Positions 36,329 to 45,113 of a DNA stretch of 64,000 bases are shown in pieces. The notes below the pieces were generated by a model. It had not been told where the DNA came from. It did no database searches and saw only the letters and a list, made by a program, of their open reading frames with translations. This DNA is from Hyphomicrobiales bacterium (GTDB lineage: Bacteria; Pseudomonadota; Alphaproteobacteria; SPJN01). Both the position numbers and the translations under genes were made by a program. The stretch's first letter is position 1; every line of letters starts with the position of its first letter. The stretch is from NCBI GenBank assembly GCA_006844605.1, contig SPJN01000005.1:62001-126000 (forward strand). Direction: 5' to 3'.

Positions 36329-37699
36329 ATGACCCAAGCTGCAAACGCGGAAAAACTGGCCGCTATCATTCTGGCGGCGGGTAAAGGGACGCGGATGAAA
36401 TCTGCGACCCCCAAAGTCCTGCACAAGGTAGCAGGGCTGGCCATGCTGGGCCATGCGGTCAAGGCGCTGGATGGCTTGGGCCTTGAAAAGCTGGTGTTGG
36501 TACTGGCCCCTGATCAGGACGAGGTGGTTGAGGCTGCGTCCTCATGGGTTAAAGACCCGTCCATTTTGGCAAGTGCCGTGCAAGACCCGCCCCGGGGCAC
36601 CGGTCATGCAGTTATGGCGGCGATGCCCCAGCTTGCAGGGGTGACAGGCGACGTCATTGTTGCCTTTGGTGATACACCATTGGTGCGCCCCGAAACCTAT
36701 CAGGCACTGTTGGCCCCGCGCCGCAATGGGGCTGATATTGTTGTGTCGGGCTTTCGTGCTACCGGCCCCCATATGTATGGCCGCTTGGTGCTGGGGCAGG
36801 ACGGCGCGCTTGAACGGATTGTCGAACATAAAGACGCAACCGAAGACGAACGTGCCATTGATCTGTGCAATGGCGGGATCATGCTGATCGCCGGGGCGCA
36901 TTTGGCAGACCTGTTGGGGATGTTGTCTGATGACAATGCACAGGGCGAATATTATCTGACAGACATGATCGCCCATGCCCGCGCCAAGGGGCTGACTTGC
37001 GCCGTTGCCGAAGGTAACGCCGAAGATGTACTTGGCGTCAATTCCCGGGTTGAGCTTGCCGGGGTTGAAATGATTATGCAGGACCGTCTGCGCCGTCGGG
37101 CGATGGAAAATGGCGCGACGCTGGCTGATCCTGCATCCACCTATTTTTCATGGGACACGCAATTGGGCCAGGATGTTGAGGTCGGCCCCCATGTCACGTT
37201 CGGGCTGAATGTGTTGGTTGAAAATGATGTGGCCATTCATGCCTATTCCCATTTGGAAGGCTGCATCGTGCATGACAAGGCACAGGTTGGCCCTTATGCC
37301 CGTTTGCGCCCCGGTGCAGAATTGATGGAAGGCAGCAAGGTCGGCAATTTTGTTGAGTTGAAGAAAACCCGATTGGGACCGGGGGCCAAGGCTAACCACC
37401 TTGCCTATTTGGGGGATGCGGAAATCGGGGCCGACGCGAATGTCGGTGCCGGAACCATCACCTGTAATTATGATGGCTATGACAAGTTCCCGACCAAAAT
37501 CGGCGCACGGGCCTTTGTCGGCTCAAACTCAACATTGGTTGCCCCCGTTACGATCGAGGACGATGCCTTTACCGGCGCGGGCGGCACCATCACCAAAACT
37601 GTTGAGGCTGGCGCATTGGGCGTGGCGCGGGCCAAACAATCGAATATCGCAGGATGGGTTGCGCGCTTCCGGTCAAAGAAGGCCAAGAAAGGCAAGTAG
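36329..37699 (+). CDS. glmU: Bifunctional GlmU (GlcNAc-1-P uridyltransferase / GlcN-1-P acetyltransferase)
   Basis: Makes UDP-N-acetylglucosamine for cell wall and LPS. 456 aa: N-terminal nucleotidyltransferase with LAAGKGTRMKS and FGDTPLVRPETY, C-terminal left-handed beta-helix with ARLRPGAEL, GNFVELKK, LAYLGDAEIGADANVGAGT and the acetyltransferase end. ATG 36329 is preceded by GAGGA and begins the family N-terminus; the frame opens much earlier at 36200. Divergent from gph. Confidence 0.96.
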   Translation: MTQAANAEKLAAIILAAGKGTRMKSATPKVLHKVAGLAMLGHAVKALDGLGLEKLVLVLAPDQDEVVEAASSWVKDPSILASAVQDPPRGTGHAVMAAMPQLAGVTGDVIVAFGDTPLVRPETYQALLAPRRNGADIVVSGFRATGPHMYGRLVLGQDGALERIVEHKDATEDERAIDLCNGGIMLIAGAHLADLLGMLSDDNAQGEYYLTDMIAHARAKGLTCAVAEGNAEDVLGVNSRVELAGVEMIMQDRLRRRAMENGATLADPASTYFSWDTQLGQDVEVGPHVTFGLNVLVENDVAIHAYSHLEGCIVHDKAQVGPYARLRPGAELMEGSKVGNFVELKKTRLGPGAKANHLAYLGDAEIGADANVGAGTITCNYDGYDKFPTKIGARAFVGSNSTLVAPVTIEDDAFTGAGGTITKTVEAGALGVARAKQSNIAGWVARFRSKKAKKGK

Positions 37700-37790
37700 A
37701 CCAAGGCATGGTATACTGCCGGGCAAGCTGCATTGTCTGGAACCTGCGGCAAGATTGGGCGGCCATTAAACCTAAGTTCTGGTAATTTAT

Positions 37791-37815
37791 CGCAAATCAC
37801 GGGTTCAGATTTGCG
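37791..37815. promoter_or_regulatory. Inverted repeat upstream of the FAA hydrolase gene
   Basis: CGCAAATC and GATTTGCG, a perfect eight-base inverted repeat around nine bases, 70-94 bp before the start of the FAA hydrolase gene. Could be an operator or an RNA hairpin downstream of glmU; no T tract follows. Confidence 0.35.
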
Positions 37816-37884
37816 CTGGAATAGGCTATCACACTGGTCTGTAATTCATTCCAAGTTGGACACAAGCCGGACAGGATAAACGGT

Positions 37885-38856
37885 ATGAAACTGGTAAGCT
37901 ATGTACGCGCAGGCTCAGAACGGTGGGGCTTCATGATCGACGGTGAGGCAATTGTCGATGCCGCCATCGCCTATGACGCCGCAGGCTCATCAGGGCCGCC
38001 CCATTCGGTGCTCGAACTTGTCGAAGGTGGTCCCGCAGCTTGGAGCAAGGCTGAGGAGGCAGCGAAAATTGCCCCGACCTGTCCGCCGCTTGACATGAAG
38101 GGCGTCAGCTTCCGTCCCCCCGTGCGCCGCCCGGGCAAGGTAGTCGGCGTGGCGCTGAACAATTCGGCATTCATTCCGATGGCCTATCGCTATTTTGAAG
38201 AGCCTGCCTATTTCTTGAAGGCCCCGTCCAGCCTAATCGGTCATGGTGAGCCGATTGAGATTCGCGAAGATTATGGCCTGACCCATCCTGAGCCTGAATT
38301 GGCCTGTGTGTTGGGGGAACGGTTAAGCCGCGCGCAAAGCGAAACCGAAGCGTTAAGCAAGGTCTTTGGCTATACCATCATGAATGACATCAACTCCCCC
38401 GGTTTGAAGGAGCGCGACTCCATTCATATCGAAACCCCTGCCGGGCAGGGTGGTGATGCGCCGCGTTGGCGTCGTCTGCGTGATCGTGCAGACCGCGACC
38501 TTTATCTCAGCTACAATCTACGCTCAAACTCAACCGATACGTTTGGTCCAATGGGGCCATGTTTGGTCAGTGCCCAGCATATCAAAAACCCTGACCGCCT
38601 GCGTGTGCGGTCTTGGTTGGGTGATCAGCAGATTACCGAGGACAGCACCGAAAACCTAAGTTTCTCAATCGGGCGGGTGTTGAAGCATCTGTCCAATTAT
38701 ATGACGCTGGAACCGGGCGATGTGGTTCACTTCGGTTCCGCCGCCAAGCCCGTGAAGATGAGCTTGCGTGACGCCAATCTGAATGAATATGACGGTCCCG
38801 TGCGGATCGAAATTGATCAGATCGGTGTGCTGGAAAATCCGGTTGTCAAAAGCTGA
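37885..38856 (+). CDS. Fumarylacetoacetate hydrolase-family protein
   Basis: 323 aa of the FAH superfamily. The C-terminal domain has HPEPELACVLGERLS and YTIMNDINSPG, with acidic residues placed for the catalytic metal. Members hydrolyse fumarylacetoacetate or act as hydratases/decarboxylases on related C-C substrates; the exact reaction is unknown here. It overlaps or directly abuts the DUF2064 gene that follows. Confidence 0.82.
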   Translation: MKLVSYVRAGSERWGFMIDGEAIVDAAIAYDAAGSSGPPHSVLELVEGGPAAWSKAEEAAKIAPTCPPLDMKGVSFRPPVRRPGKVVGVALNNSAFIPMAYRYFEEPAYFLKAPSSLIGHGEPIEIREDYGLTHPEPELACVLGERLSRAQSETEALSKVFGYTIMNDINSPGLKERDSIHIETPAGQGGDAPRWRRLRDRADRDLYLSYNLRSNSTDTFGPMGPCLVSAQHIKNPDRLRVRSWLGDQQITEDSTENLSFSIGRVLKHLSNYMTLEPGDVVHFGSAAKPVKMSLRDANLNEYDGPVRIEIDQIGVLENPVVKS

Positions 38857-39436
38857 TCATCAGCATCTGGTTATCTTTGCCAAGCAGCCCCGGCCCGGAA
38901 CGGTAAAGACCCGGCTGGCCGCTGCCATCGGCACCGCACGCGCGACCCAGATTTATCGCAACCTGTTGGATCGAACCATCAGGCAGGCGGCGTGTGACCC
39001 CCGCTGGACCACATGGCTTGCCCTTAATCCTGATAATGCCGTCATTGATAATGCCCCATGGCAGGGAATGGTTGACGGCAAGCTGGCGCAGGGGCGGGGC
39101 GATTTGGGTGACCGGATGGGCCGTGTGTTTGAAAACATGCCGCGCGGGCCTGTTGTCATCATCGGATCTGATCTGCCGCAACTAGGGCGCGCCCATATCG
39201 CCGCTGCGTTTGATGCGCTGGGCAATCATGATCTGGTGCTTGGTCCAGCAGAAGATGGCGGCTATTGGCTGATCGGGCATCAACGGCGTCCCTATCGCAG
39301 GGGGTTGTTTGATCGGGTGCGTTGGTCCAGCCCGACAACTTTGGCGGATACGTTGGACAATGCCGGGGGGCAGTCTGTGGCGATGCTGGATTGCTTGCGC
39401 GACCTTGATACGGTCGATGACCTTGATCTGCTGTGA
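38843..39436 (+). CDS. TIGR04282/DUF2064 glycosyltransferase-like protein
   Basis: About 197 aa of the DUF2064 family, a GT-A nucleotidyl/glycosyltransferase fold: LVIFAKQPRPGTVKTRLA near the N-terminus, IIGSDLPQL and GPAEDGGYWLIG later. Some members sit in arsenosugar clusters, but no arsM or related gene is here. The start is uncertain: TTG 38843 with GGAAAA upstream overlaps the FAA hydrolase stop; the frame is open to 38783. Likely co-transcribed with the FAA hydrolase gene. Confidence 0.78.
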   Translation: MSKADHQHLVIFAKQPRPGTVKTRLAAAIGTARATQIYRNLLDRTIRQAACDPRWTTWLALNPDNAVIDNAPWQGMVDGKLAQGRGDLGDRMGRVFENMPRGPVVIIGSDLPQLGRAHIAAAFDALGNHDLVLGPAEDGGYWLIGHQRRPYRRGLFDRVRWSSPTTLADTLDNAGGQSVAMLDCLRDLDTVDDLDLL

Positions 39437-39437
39437 G

Positions 39438-39968
39438 TTATTTTTCCAGCAAACGGGGCATCAACTCAACAAAATTGCAGGGCTTGTGACGGCTGTCGAG
39501 TTGATATTGCAAGATACCGTCCCAGCCATCCTTGACCGCCCCGGTTGATCCGGGCAGGCAGAAAATGAATGTGTCCTGTGCCAGCCCGGCGCAGGCCCGG
39601 CTTTGCAGTGTCGAGGTGCCGACAGTTGTCATGCTGATCTGATGGAAGATAACCGAAAACCCATCAATTTCCTTGTCGAACAGGGGCTTGATCGCCTCCA
39701 CAGTGACGTCGCGCCCGGTCAGGCCCGTGCCGCCTGTGGTGATGATGGCATCCACATTGTCGTCTGCAACCCAGTTATTGATTTGGGCGCGGATTGCCGC
39801 CTTGTCATCGCGGACAAGCGCACGATCGGCAAGCGTATGGCCAGCCTTTTCCAGACGCTCCTGCAATGTTGCCCCGGACGTGTCTTCGTCAAGCGTGCGG
39901 GTGTCTGATACGGTCAGAACCGCTATGCGAACAGGTTTGAAGGGCAGGCTTTCATCGATACCGGGCAT
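39438..39968 (-). CDS. moaB: Molybdenum cofactor biosynthesis protein B
   Basis: 176-aa MoCF-fold protein with RIAVLTVSDTRTLDEDTSG, the GGTGLTGRDVT motif and the C-terminal CLPGSTGAVKDGW segment. MoaB/MogA proteins adenylylate molybdopterin for metal insertion. ATG 39968 (MPGIDESLPFKPV) has AGGA upstream on the minus strand. Convergent with the DUF2064 gene, with only one base between stops, and 56 bp after the slt stop side. Confidence 0.9.
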   Translation of the reverse strand: MPGIDESLPFKPVRIAVLTVSDTRTLDEDTSGATLQERLEKAGHTLADRALVRDDKAAIRAQINNWVADDNVDAIITTGGTGLTGRDVTVEAIKPLFDKEIDGFSVIFHQISMTTVGTSTLQSRACAGLAQDTFIFCLPGSTGAVKDGWDGILQYQLDSRHKPCNFVELMPRLLEK

Positions 39969-40024
39969 GTTGTGCAGTCCTGTAAAGGGTGGCTGAGAAT
40001 ACAATAGAATAAAAGGCGCGTCGG

Positions 40025-42046
40025 TCAGTTGCGATTGGCCGTGCGCAGCGGATTTTTACCATGCGTTGTGCCGCGACCATAGCCTTCATATTGTGGCCAT
40101 TGCCCGGCAACCAGTTCATCAAGTGATGGCGTGTCCTGTCCCAGTCGCAGCCGGTAAATCCAGTAATTCGTCATCACTCGTTCGATAAAATTACGTGTTT
40201 GCCGAGATGGCAGGCTTTCAATAAACAATAACGGGTCTTCACCGAAATTGACGCGTCTTGACCATTTGCGCAGATTGCCCGGGCCGCCATTATAGGCAGC
40301 CGCCATGCGGAACAGATCACCATCATAATAGCGCGGCCCCAATAACTGCCCTAAATAGGTTTGGCCCACTTCCAGATTAAAGCTGGGGTCGTTCAGCAGA
40401 TGGCTGCGCGTGCCGCTTAGGCTGTCATCCTTCATGATGAAGCTGGCGGTTTGCGGCATGATTTGCATAAGCCCACGGGCACCGTCACCGCTTTTTGCCT
40501 CTGTCCTAAAGCGGCTTTCCTGCCTGACAAAGGCGTAAACCAATGCTGGATTTACGGCGAACCCTTCTGCGGGGGTAAAGCGGGGCAGCGGGTAAAGCGC
40601 AGCATCGTAAAACCGAATTTGCAGATCATCTGGCAGGACATTGGCCCGTTCGTCGCTTTCAAGGGCAAGCATGACGTAATTTTCTGCCCCCCGCCCAATA
40701 CGATATTGCAGGGCAGGTAGGTCAAGCGCAACGGCCAGCGCCACAAGATCCCGGTCCCAGGCCCAGCTAGTGCGGCCATAGACCAGCGCCATTTCGTCTT
40801 CGGCCTTGTCGTCCATGCCCAATTCGGTCAGGGCGATGGCGCGGCGCACACCGGGCAGGCCCAGCAGGCGTGAAACACCCTTGTCTGACAGTTTGGGCAA
40901 ATCCCAGCGGAATACAATATCCTGCCCCAGCGCGCGCAGGGCCAACAGCCCATACAATGTGCGGGGATAGGCAGCAGCGATATTCAACATCGTGACGACA
41001 TTATCCGATCGCAACAGGATCAGGCTGGCACGCGCCGCCCAATAGGCCCCCGCGGCACGGGTCCACGGCCCGGCTGATCGAGAATTGGCAACCTGTTCGA
41101 AGTGATAGGCAGCCCGTTCAATATTGCCCTTTTGCCACCAGCTTAACCCCGCATACCAATGCGCCAAGGGGACATTCTGGCCTGACCGTCCGGCGGCCTG
41201 TTCCGCAAGGTCTAGGGCCTGATCGATTTGCCCCCAATGATAATAGCCTGCGGCAATTTTGGCGCGCTGCTGATCTGTTTCAACGGCATCAAGGTGGCGA
41301 TCCACATCGGGCTGTTTTAGATAATCAAGCGCGCGGGTGACATAGCCGCCATCGACCAACGCGGTTACCTTGCGCTGGATCGCGCGGACTTGGGCGGCCT
41401 TGTGTTTATTGCGCACAGCGTTGGATTGATAAATATCGGGGGCATCGACATCAGGAATGCGGGAGCGGACAGAAACCGCCCGTGGCCGTTTGGGGGCTGA
41501 TGCGCGCTTGGGCTGTTTCTTTTTTGCCAACCGGTAAACGCGATAGGCGTCCGGCAGTTCATAATAGGTCGCTAGCCAATCGGCCAATTCTGTATAGCTG
41601 GATCGATAGGCGTTGGGATGCAGGTACCGGTCGCGCAATATGTGCCCAACCAATAAGGGGTCATTCAACCGTTTGATCAACCGGTCGGCCTGTCCCCACT
41701 TGGCATCATCCTGATAGGCGAATATTTGCTTGTACAAGCCACGGTCGCGCGCGGTTAAAACCGTTAGCGGCAGATCACGTGCCGGGGGGTGGGGCGTGAT
41801 GCCGACCTCAGGCTGCGGTACGAAATTGGGGCGGGGCGTGTCTGCTGTCGCGGCGGCTGTTCCGGCAAGCATCAACCACGCCAACACAATGCGACCGACC
41901 CTTTTGGTCGGCCAGCTTTGCGCGTTGGTTTTGATGCCTATCAATCTACGTGCCGTCCACTTCACGTCGGTCTTTTTCTCCGCTAGCTGCCCCATGCCTA
42001 ACTTGCCCCTAATATGGCTGAAAGGGCCACCAAAAGGCAATGACAT
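40025..42046 (-). CDS. Soluble lytic murein transglycosylase
   Basis: Up to 673 aa. A signal peptide (VLAWLMLAGTAAATADT near 55-70) directs it to the periplasm; a long alpha-helical superhelix follows and the C-terminal SLT domain has the catalytic Glu in YAFVRQESRFRTEA, then GLMQIMPQTA and AYNGGPGNLRKW. Cleaves glycan strands of peptidoglycan to 1,6-anhydro ends. The true start may be an internal ATG (for example MGQLAEKK), giving a shorter leader. Divergence from no neighbour: UDG upstream is on the same strand. Confidence 0.92.
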   Translation of the reverse strand: MSLPFGGPFSHIRGKLGMGQLAEKKTDVKWTARRLIGIKTNAQSWPTKRVGRIVLAWLMLAGTAAATADTPRPNFVPQPEVGITPHPPARDLPLTVLTARDRGLYKQIFAYQDDAKWGQADRLIKRLNDPLLVGHILRDRYLHPNAYRSSYTELADWLATYYELPDAYRVYRLAKKKQPKRASAPKRPRAVSVRSRIPDVDAPDIYQSNAVRNKHKAAQVRAIQRKVTALVDGGYVTRALDYLKQPDVDRHLDAVETDQQRAKIAAGYYHWGQIDQALDLAEQAAGRSGQNVPLAHWYAGLSWWQKGNIERAAYHFEQVANSRSAGPWTRAAGAYWAARASLILLRSDNVVTMLNIAAAYPRTLYGLLALRALGQDIVFRWDLPKLSDKGVSRLLGLPGVRRAIALTELGMDDKAEDEMALVYGRTSWAWDRDLVALAVALDLPALQYRIGRGAENYVMLALESDERANVLPDDLQIRFYDAALYPLPRFTPAEGFAVNPALVYAFVRQESRFRTEAKSGDGARGLMQIMPQTASFIMKDDSLSGTRSHLLNDPSFNLEVGQTYLGQLLGPRYYDGDLFRMAAAYNGGPGNLRKWSRRVNFGEDPLLFIESLPSRQTRNFIERVMTNYWIYRLRLGQDTPSLDELVAGQWPQYEGYGRGTTHGKNPLRTANRN

Positions 42047-42094
42047 GATAGCGGTTAATGCATGATGAGCGGTAGGACGGATATCACAAAAAAC

Positions 42095-43039
42095 TTAGGT
42101 AATTCGGTCTTTTACAGCCAATAAGTCAATCCACGTCTCACGCTTGCGGGCGGGGGTGCGCAGCAAAAATGCCGGGTGCAGAATGGGCATGGCGTCAATT
42201 TGCGCACCAGCCTTGGTGGTATAGGTCTGCCAACGGCCACGCAGGCGGGTTATCCGCTCGTCCGTGTTGAGCAAAATCTGGCTTGGCGTGCCGCCGACAA
42301 AGATCAACAATGACGGTGCCACCAGCTCTATCTGCCGCTCGATAAAGGGTTGGCACATGGCTTTTTCTGCGTCGGTCGGTTTGCGGTTTCCCGGTGGTCG
42401 CCACGGTACGCAATTGCCAAGATAAACGCCTGTGCGATCAAGGCCGATCGCTGCCAGCATCTTGTCCAGCAATTGGCCTGAGGGGCCGACGAACGGTTTG
42501 CCTTCGCGATCTTCGTCCCGGCCAGGTGCCTCGCCCACCAGCATGATCGGCGCGTCACGATTGCCGTCTTCAAACACCAATTGATGGGCTGTTGATTTCA
42601 ACGGGCATTGCTCAAACCGCTCCACCGCCAACCGTAGCTCATCAAGTGTATTGGCTTCGCGTGCAATCAGCCGGGCGGCCTGCACCACGTCTTCGGTCGG
42701 GCCTGCGGTACTGCTGGCACGCGCGGCGGGCTTGGCGGGTGAGGGGGGCTCAACTGCGGGAATGCGCGAGGGGCGTTGCGCTTGATCTTGTGCTTGTGCT
42801 TGGGTTTGTGCTTGTGGCTGGGTTTGCGGCGCGGCATTGATTTGTGGCGCTGCGGCAGGCGTGTGTTTTGTCCAGTCTGTCGGCGCGTCCTGCAATGCCT
42901 CATCCGCGCCGGCCTCAACCAGCCATGACAGCATGGCGAGCGCTTCTTCGGGGGATAAAGATGTGCCAGAAGGTTCCATAGATTTTTTATAGTGTGCCTT
43001 TCGCAGCCCTGCAATCAGCGATTTTGTTGAAATTCCCAA
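42095..43039 (-). CDS. Uracil-DNA glycosylase, family 4 (Fe-S type)
   Basis: Removes uracil from DNA. The C-terminal ~200 residues carry CPLKSTAHQLVFEDG, GEAPGRDEDREGKPFVGPSG, NCVPWRPPGNRKP and LHPAFLL, including Cys residues expected to bind the [4Fe-4S] cluster. An unusual N-terminal third has a low-complexity Gln/Ala stretch (QTQAQAQDQAQ) from short nucleotide repeats. The start is uncertain: TTG 43039 with AGGGGA just upstream, or ATG 42979 (MEPSGTSLSPEEA). Confidence 0.88.
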   Translation of the reverse strand: MGISTKSLIAGLRKAHYKKSMEPSGTSLSPEEALAMLSWLVEAGADEALQDAPTDWTKHTPAAAPQINAAPQTQPQAQTQAQAQDQAQRPSRIPAVEPPSPAKPAARASSTAGPTEDVVQAARLIAREANTLDELRLAVERFEQCPLKSTAHQLVFEDGNRDAPIMLVGEAPGRDEDREGKPFVGPSGQLLDKMLAAIGLDRTGVYLGNCVPWRPPGNRKPTDAEKAMCQPFIERQIELVAPSLLIFVGGTPSQILLNTDERITRLRGRWQTYTTKAGAQIDAMPILHPAFLLRTPARKRETWIDLLAVKDRIT

Positions 43040-43252
43040 TTTTCCCCTAGGTTAACAGAGGCAAGCCGTCACACCGAAAAATCGGCTGTAAAATTGACGA
43101 TTCTGCTTGTTTATGTGCATATGGGGGCAATTTTCCAGACGTTGACCTTCTTGGGGATTTCTTTGGGATCTTCGTTAGGATCGTCTTTGGGGCTGAATGA
43201 GGGGCGCTGCGCTGTAAAAGGTGCGGGCCGCGACAAATGGATGGAGAGACAT

Positions 43253-44923
43253 ATGACGAATGAAACCGTGGAACGCGAATATACGGAATATGACGTTGTT
43301 ATCGTCGGTGGTGGCCCTGCTGGCCTGTCCGCCGCGATTCGGCTGAAGCAACTTGCCAATGATAAGGGCGAAGAGCTGAATGTTGTTGTGCTGGAAAAAG
43401 GTGCCGAGGTTGGCGCGCATATCCTGTCCGGTGCTGTGATCGACACAGTTGCCCTTGATGAGTTGCTGCCCAATTGGAAAGAGCTGGGCGCCCCGATTGA
43501 GGATGAGGTCAAACACGACCAGTTCTGGTTCCTGGGCGAGCAGGGCGACCTGACCATTCCCCATGCATTGTTCCCGCCATTGATGTCCAACAAGGGCAAC
43601 TACATTGTCAGCCTTGGCAATGTTGTGCGCTGGTTGGGTGAACAGGCCGAAGCGTTGGGCGTTGAAATCTATCCCGGTTTTGCCGGTGCCGAAGTCGTCT
43701 ATGACGAAAACGGCGCGGTCAAGGGTGTCGCCACCGGCGATATGGGTATCGCCAAGGATGGCACCAAGAAAGATCATTTTGAGCCGGGCTTCGAGTTGCA
43801 CGGCAAATACACCATCTTTACCGAAGGCGCGCGTGGTCACCTGACCAAGCAGCTGATCGCCAAGTATAATCTTGACGAAGGTAAGGAGCCGGGCAAATTC
43901 GGCATCGGTGTCAAAGAATTGTGGGAAGTGCCCGCAGACCAACATAAAAAGGGTCTGGTCGCCCATACAGTCGGTTGGCCGCTGGATATGAAGACCGGCG
44001 GCGGCGGCTTCATGTATCATTGGGGCGATAACCTTGTGTCCATCGGTTTCGTGGTTCACTTGAATTACACCAACCCGCATTTGTCGCCGTTCGATGAAAT
44101 GCAGCGCATGAAAACGCACCCCAAGGTCCGTGCAATCCTGGAAGGTGGCAAGCGCATCAGCTATGGCGCGCGCGTCATCACTGAAGGCGGCATTCAATCT
44201 GTGCCAAAAATGACCTTCCCCGGCGGTATTCTGGCCGGGTGTTCTGCCGGTTTGGTGAACGTGCCCCGTATTAAGGGCACACATAACGCGATGCATTCGG
44301 GCATGATGGTTGCTGAAACCATTTTCTCTGCCATTGGTGATGGCCGTACCCGCGATGAGTTGAGCGAGTATGAAGATATTTTCAACGCCAGCCCGATATA
44401 CAAAGATCTGTACCGGGTTCGTAATGCGAAACCTTGGCTCAGCAAATTGGGCACATTCTTCGGTGCCGCAGTTGGCACGATTGATATGTGGATGAACAAT
44501 CTGGGTATTGGGCTTCCCTATACGTTGAAACATGGCAAGCCGGACCACGCGACATTGCTGCCCGCGTCCGAGGCGCCGATGATTGAGTATCCCAAGCCTG
44601 ACGGCGTGCTGACATTTGATCGCCTGTCTTCTGTGTTCTTGTCCAACACGAACCATGAAGAAGATCAGCCGGTTCATCTGACGTTGAAAGACCCGTCAGT
44701 GCCGATCGAGCAGAACCTGCCCATGTTCGACGAACCGGCCCAGCGTTATTGCCCCGCCGGTGTGTATGAAGTGACACGCGATGATGACGGGTCCAATCCG
44801 CGCTTTGTCATCAATGCGCAGAACTGCGTCCACTGTAAAACCTGTGACGTCAAGGACCCGGCCCAGAACATCAACTGGGTCACACCTGAAGGCACTGGCG
44901 GTCCGGTTTACACCAGCATGTAA
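43253..44923 (+). CDS. Electron transfer flavoprotein-ubiquinone oxidoreductase
   Basis: 556-aa membrane-associated flavoprotein carrying electrons from acyl-CoA dehydrogenases via ETF to ubiquinone. FAD-binding VVIVGGGPAGLSAAIRL near the N-terminus, the SGAVIDTVALDELLP segment, and a C-terminal [4Fe-4S] ferredoxin-like end with NCVHCKTCDVKDPAQNINW. ATG 43253 follows GGAGAG; the frame is open to 43094 through unrelated repetitive sequence. Fits the acyl-CoA dehydrogenase genes at 57 kb; the etfA/etfB genes are not in the window. Confidence 0.96.
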   Translation: MTNETVEREYTEYDVVIVGGGPAGLSAAIRLKQLANDKGEELNVVVLEKGAEVGAHILSGAVIDTVALDELLPNWKELGAPIEDEVKHDQFWFLGEQGDLTIPHALFPPLMSNKGNYIVSLGNVVRWLGEQAEALGVEIYPGFAGAEVVYDENGAVKGVATGDMGIAKDGTKKDHFEPGFELHGKYTIFTEGARGHLTKQLIAKYNLDEGKEPGKFGIGVKELWEVPADQHKKGLVAHTVGWPLDMKTGGGGFMYHWGDNLVSIGFVVHLNYTNPHLSPFDEMQRMKTHPKVRAILEGGKRISYGARVITEGGIQSVPKMTFPGGILAGCSAGLVNVPRIKGTHNAMHSGMMVAETIFSAIGDGRTRDELSEYEDIFNASPIYKDLYRVRNAKPWLSKLGTFFGAAVGTIDMWMNNLGIGLPYTLKHGKPDHATLLPASEAPMIEYPKPDGVLTFDRLSSVFLSNTNHEEDQPVHLTLKDPSVPIEQNLPMFDEPAQRYCPAGVYEVTRDDDGSNPRFVINAQNCVHCKTCDVKDPAQNINWVTPEGTGGPVYTSM

Positions 44924-44950
44924 TGATCCCTTTTGGGGGTGGCATTCAGG

Positions 44951-44980
44951 CAGGCGGTACGCAAGTGCCGCCTGTCTTTT
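44951..44980 (+). terminator. Terminator after ETF-QO
   Basis: CAGGCGGTAC and GTGCCGCCTG arms (one T-G pair) around GCAA, followed by TCTTTT, about 27 bp after the stop. Confidence 0.85.
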
Positions 44981-45113
44981 GTTATTGGCCCCTGCGTGTG
45001 TAATTGGCCTGTGCGCGTCTTTTTTGCGCCTTATTACCTTTCTACTCTGCCCTTGTTTTCGGCGGCGAAATCACGTCTTAATGGGCGCAATCATGTAACA
45101 AGCGTTGGGAAGT

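Noticed and set aside
43094-43252. N-terminal extension of ETF-QO
   Set aside because: The added residues are repetitive (GSSLGSSLG), lack similarity to the family, and ATG 43253 has GGAGAG upstream.
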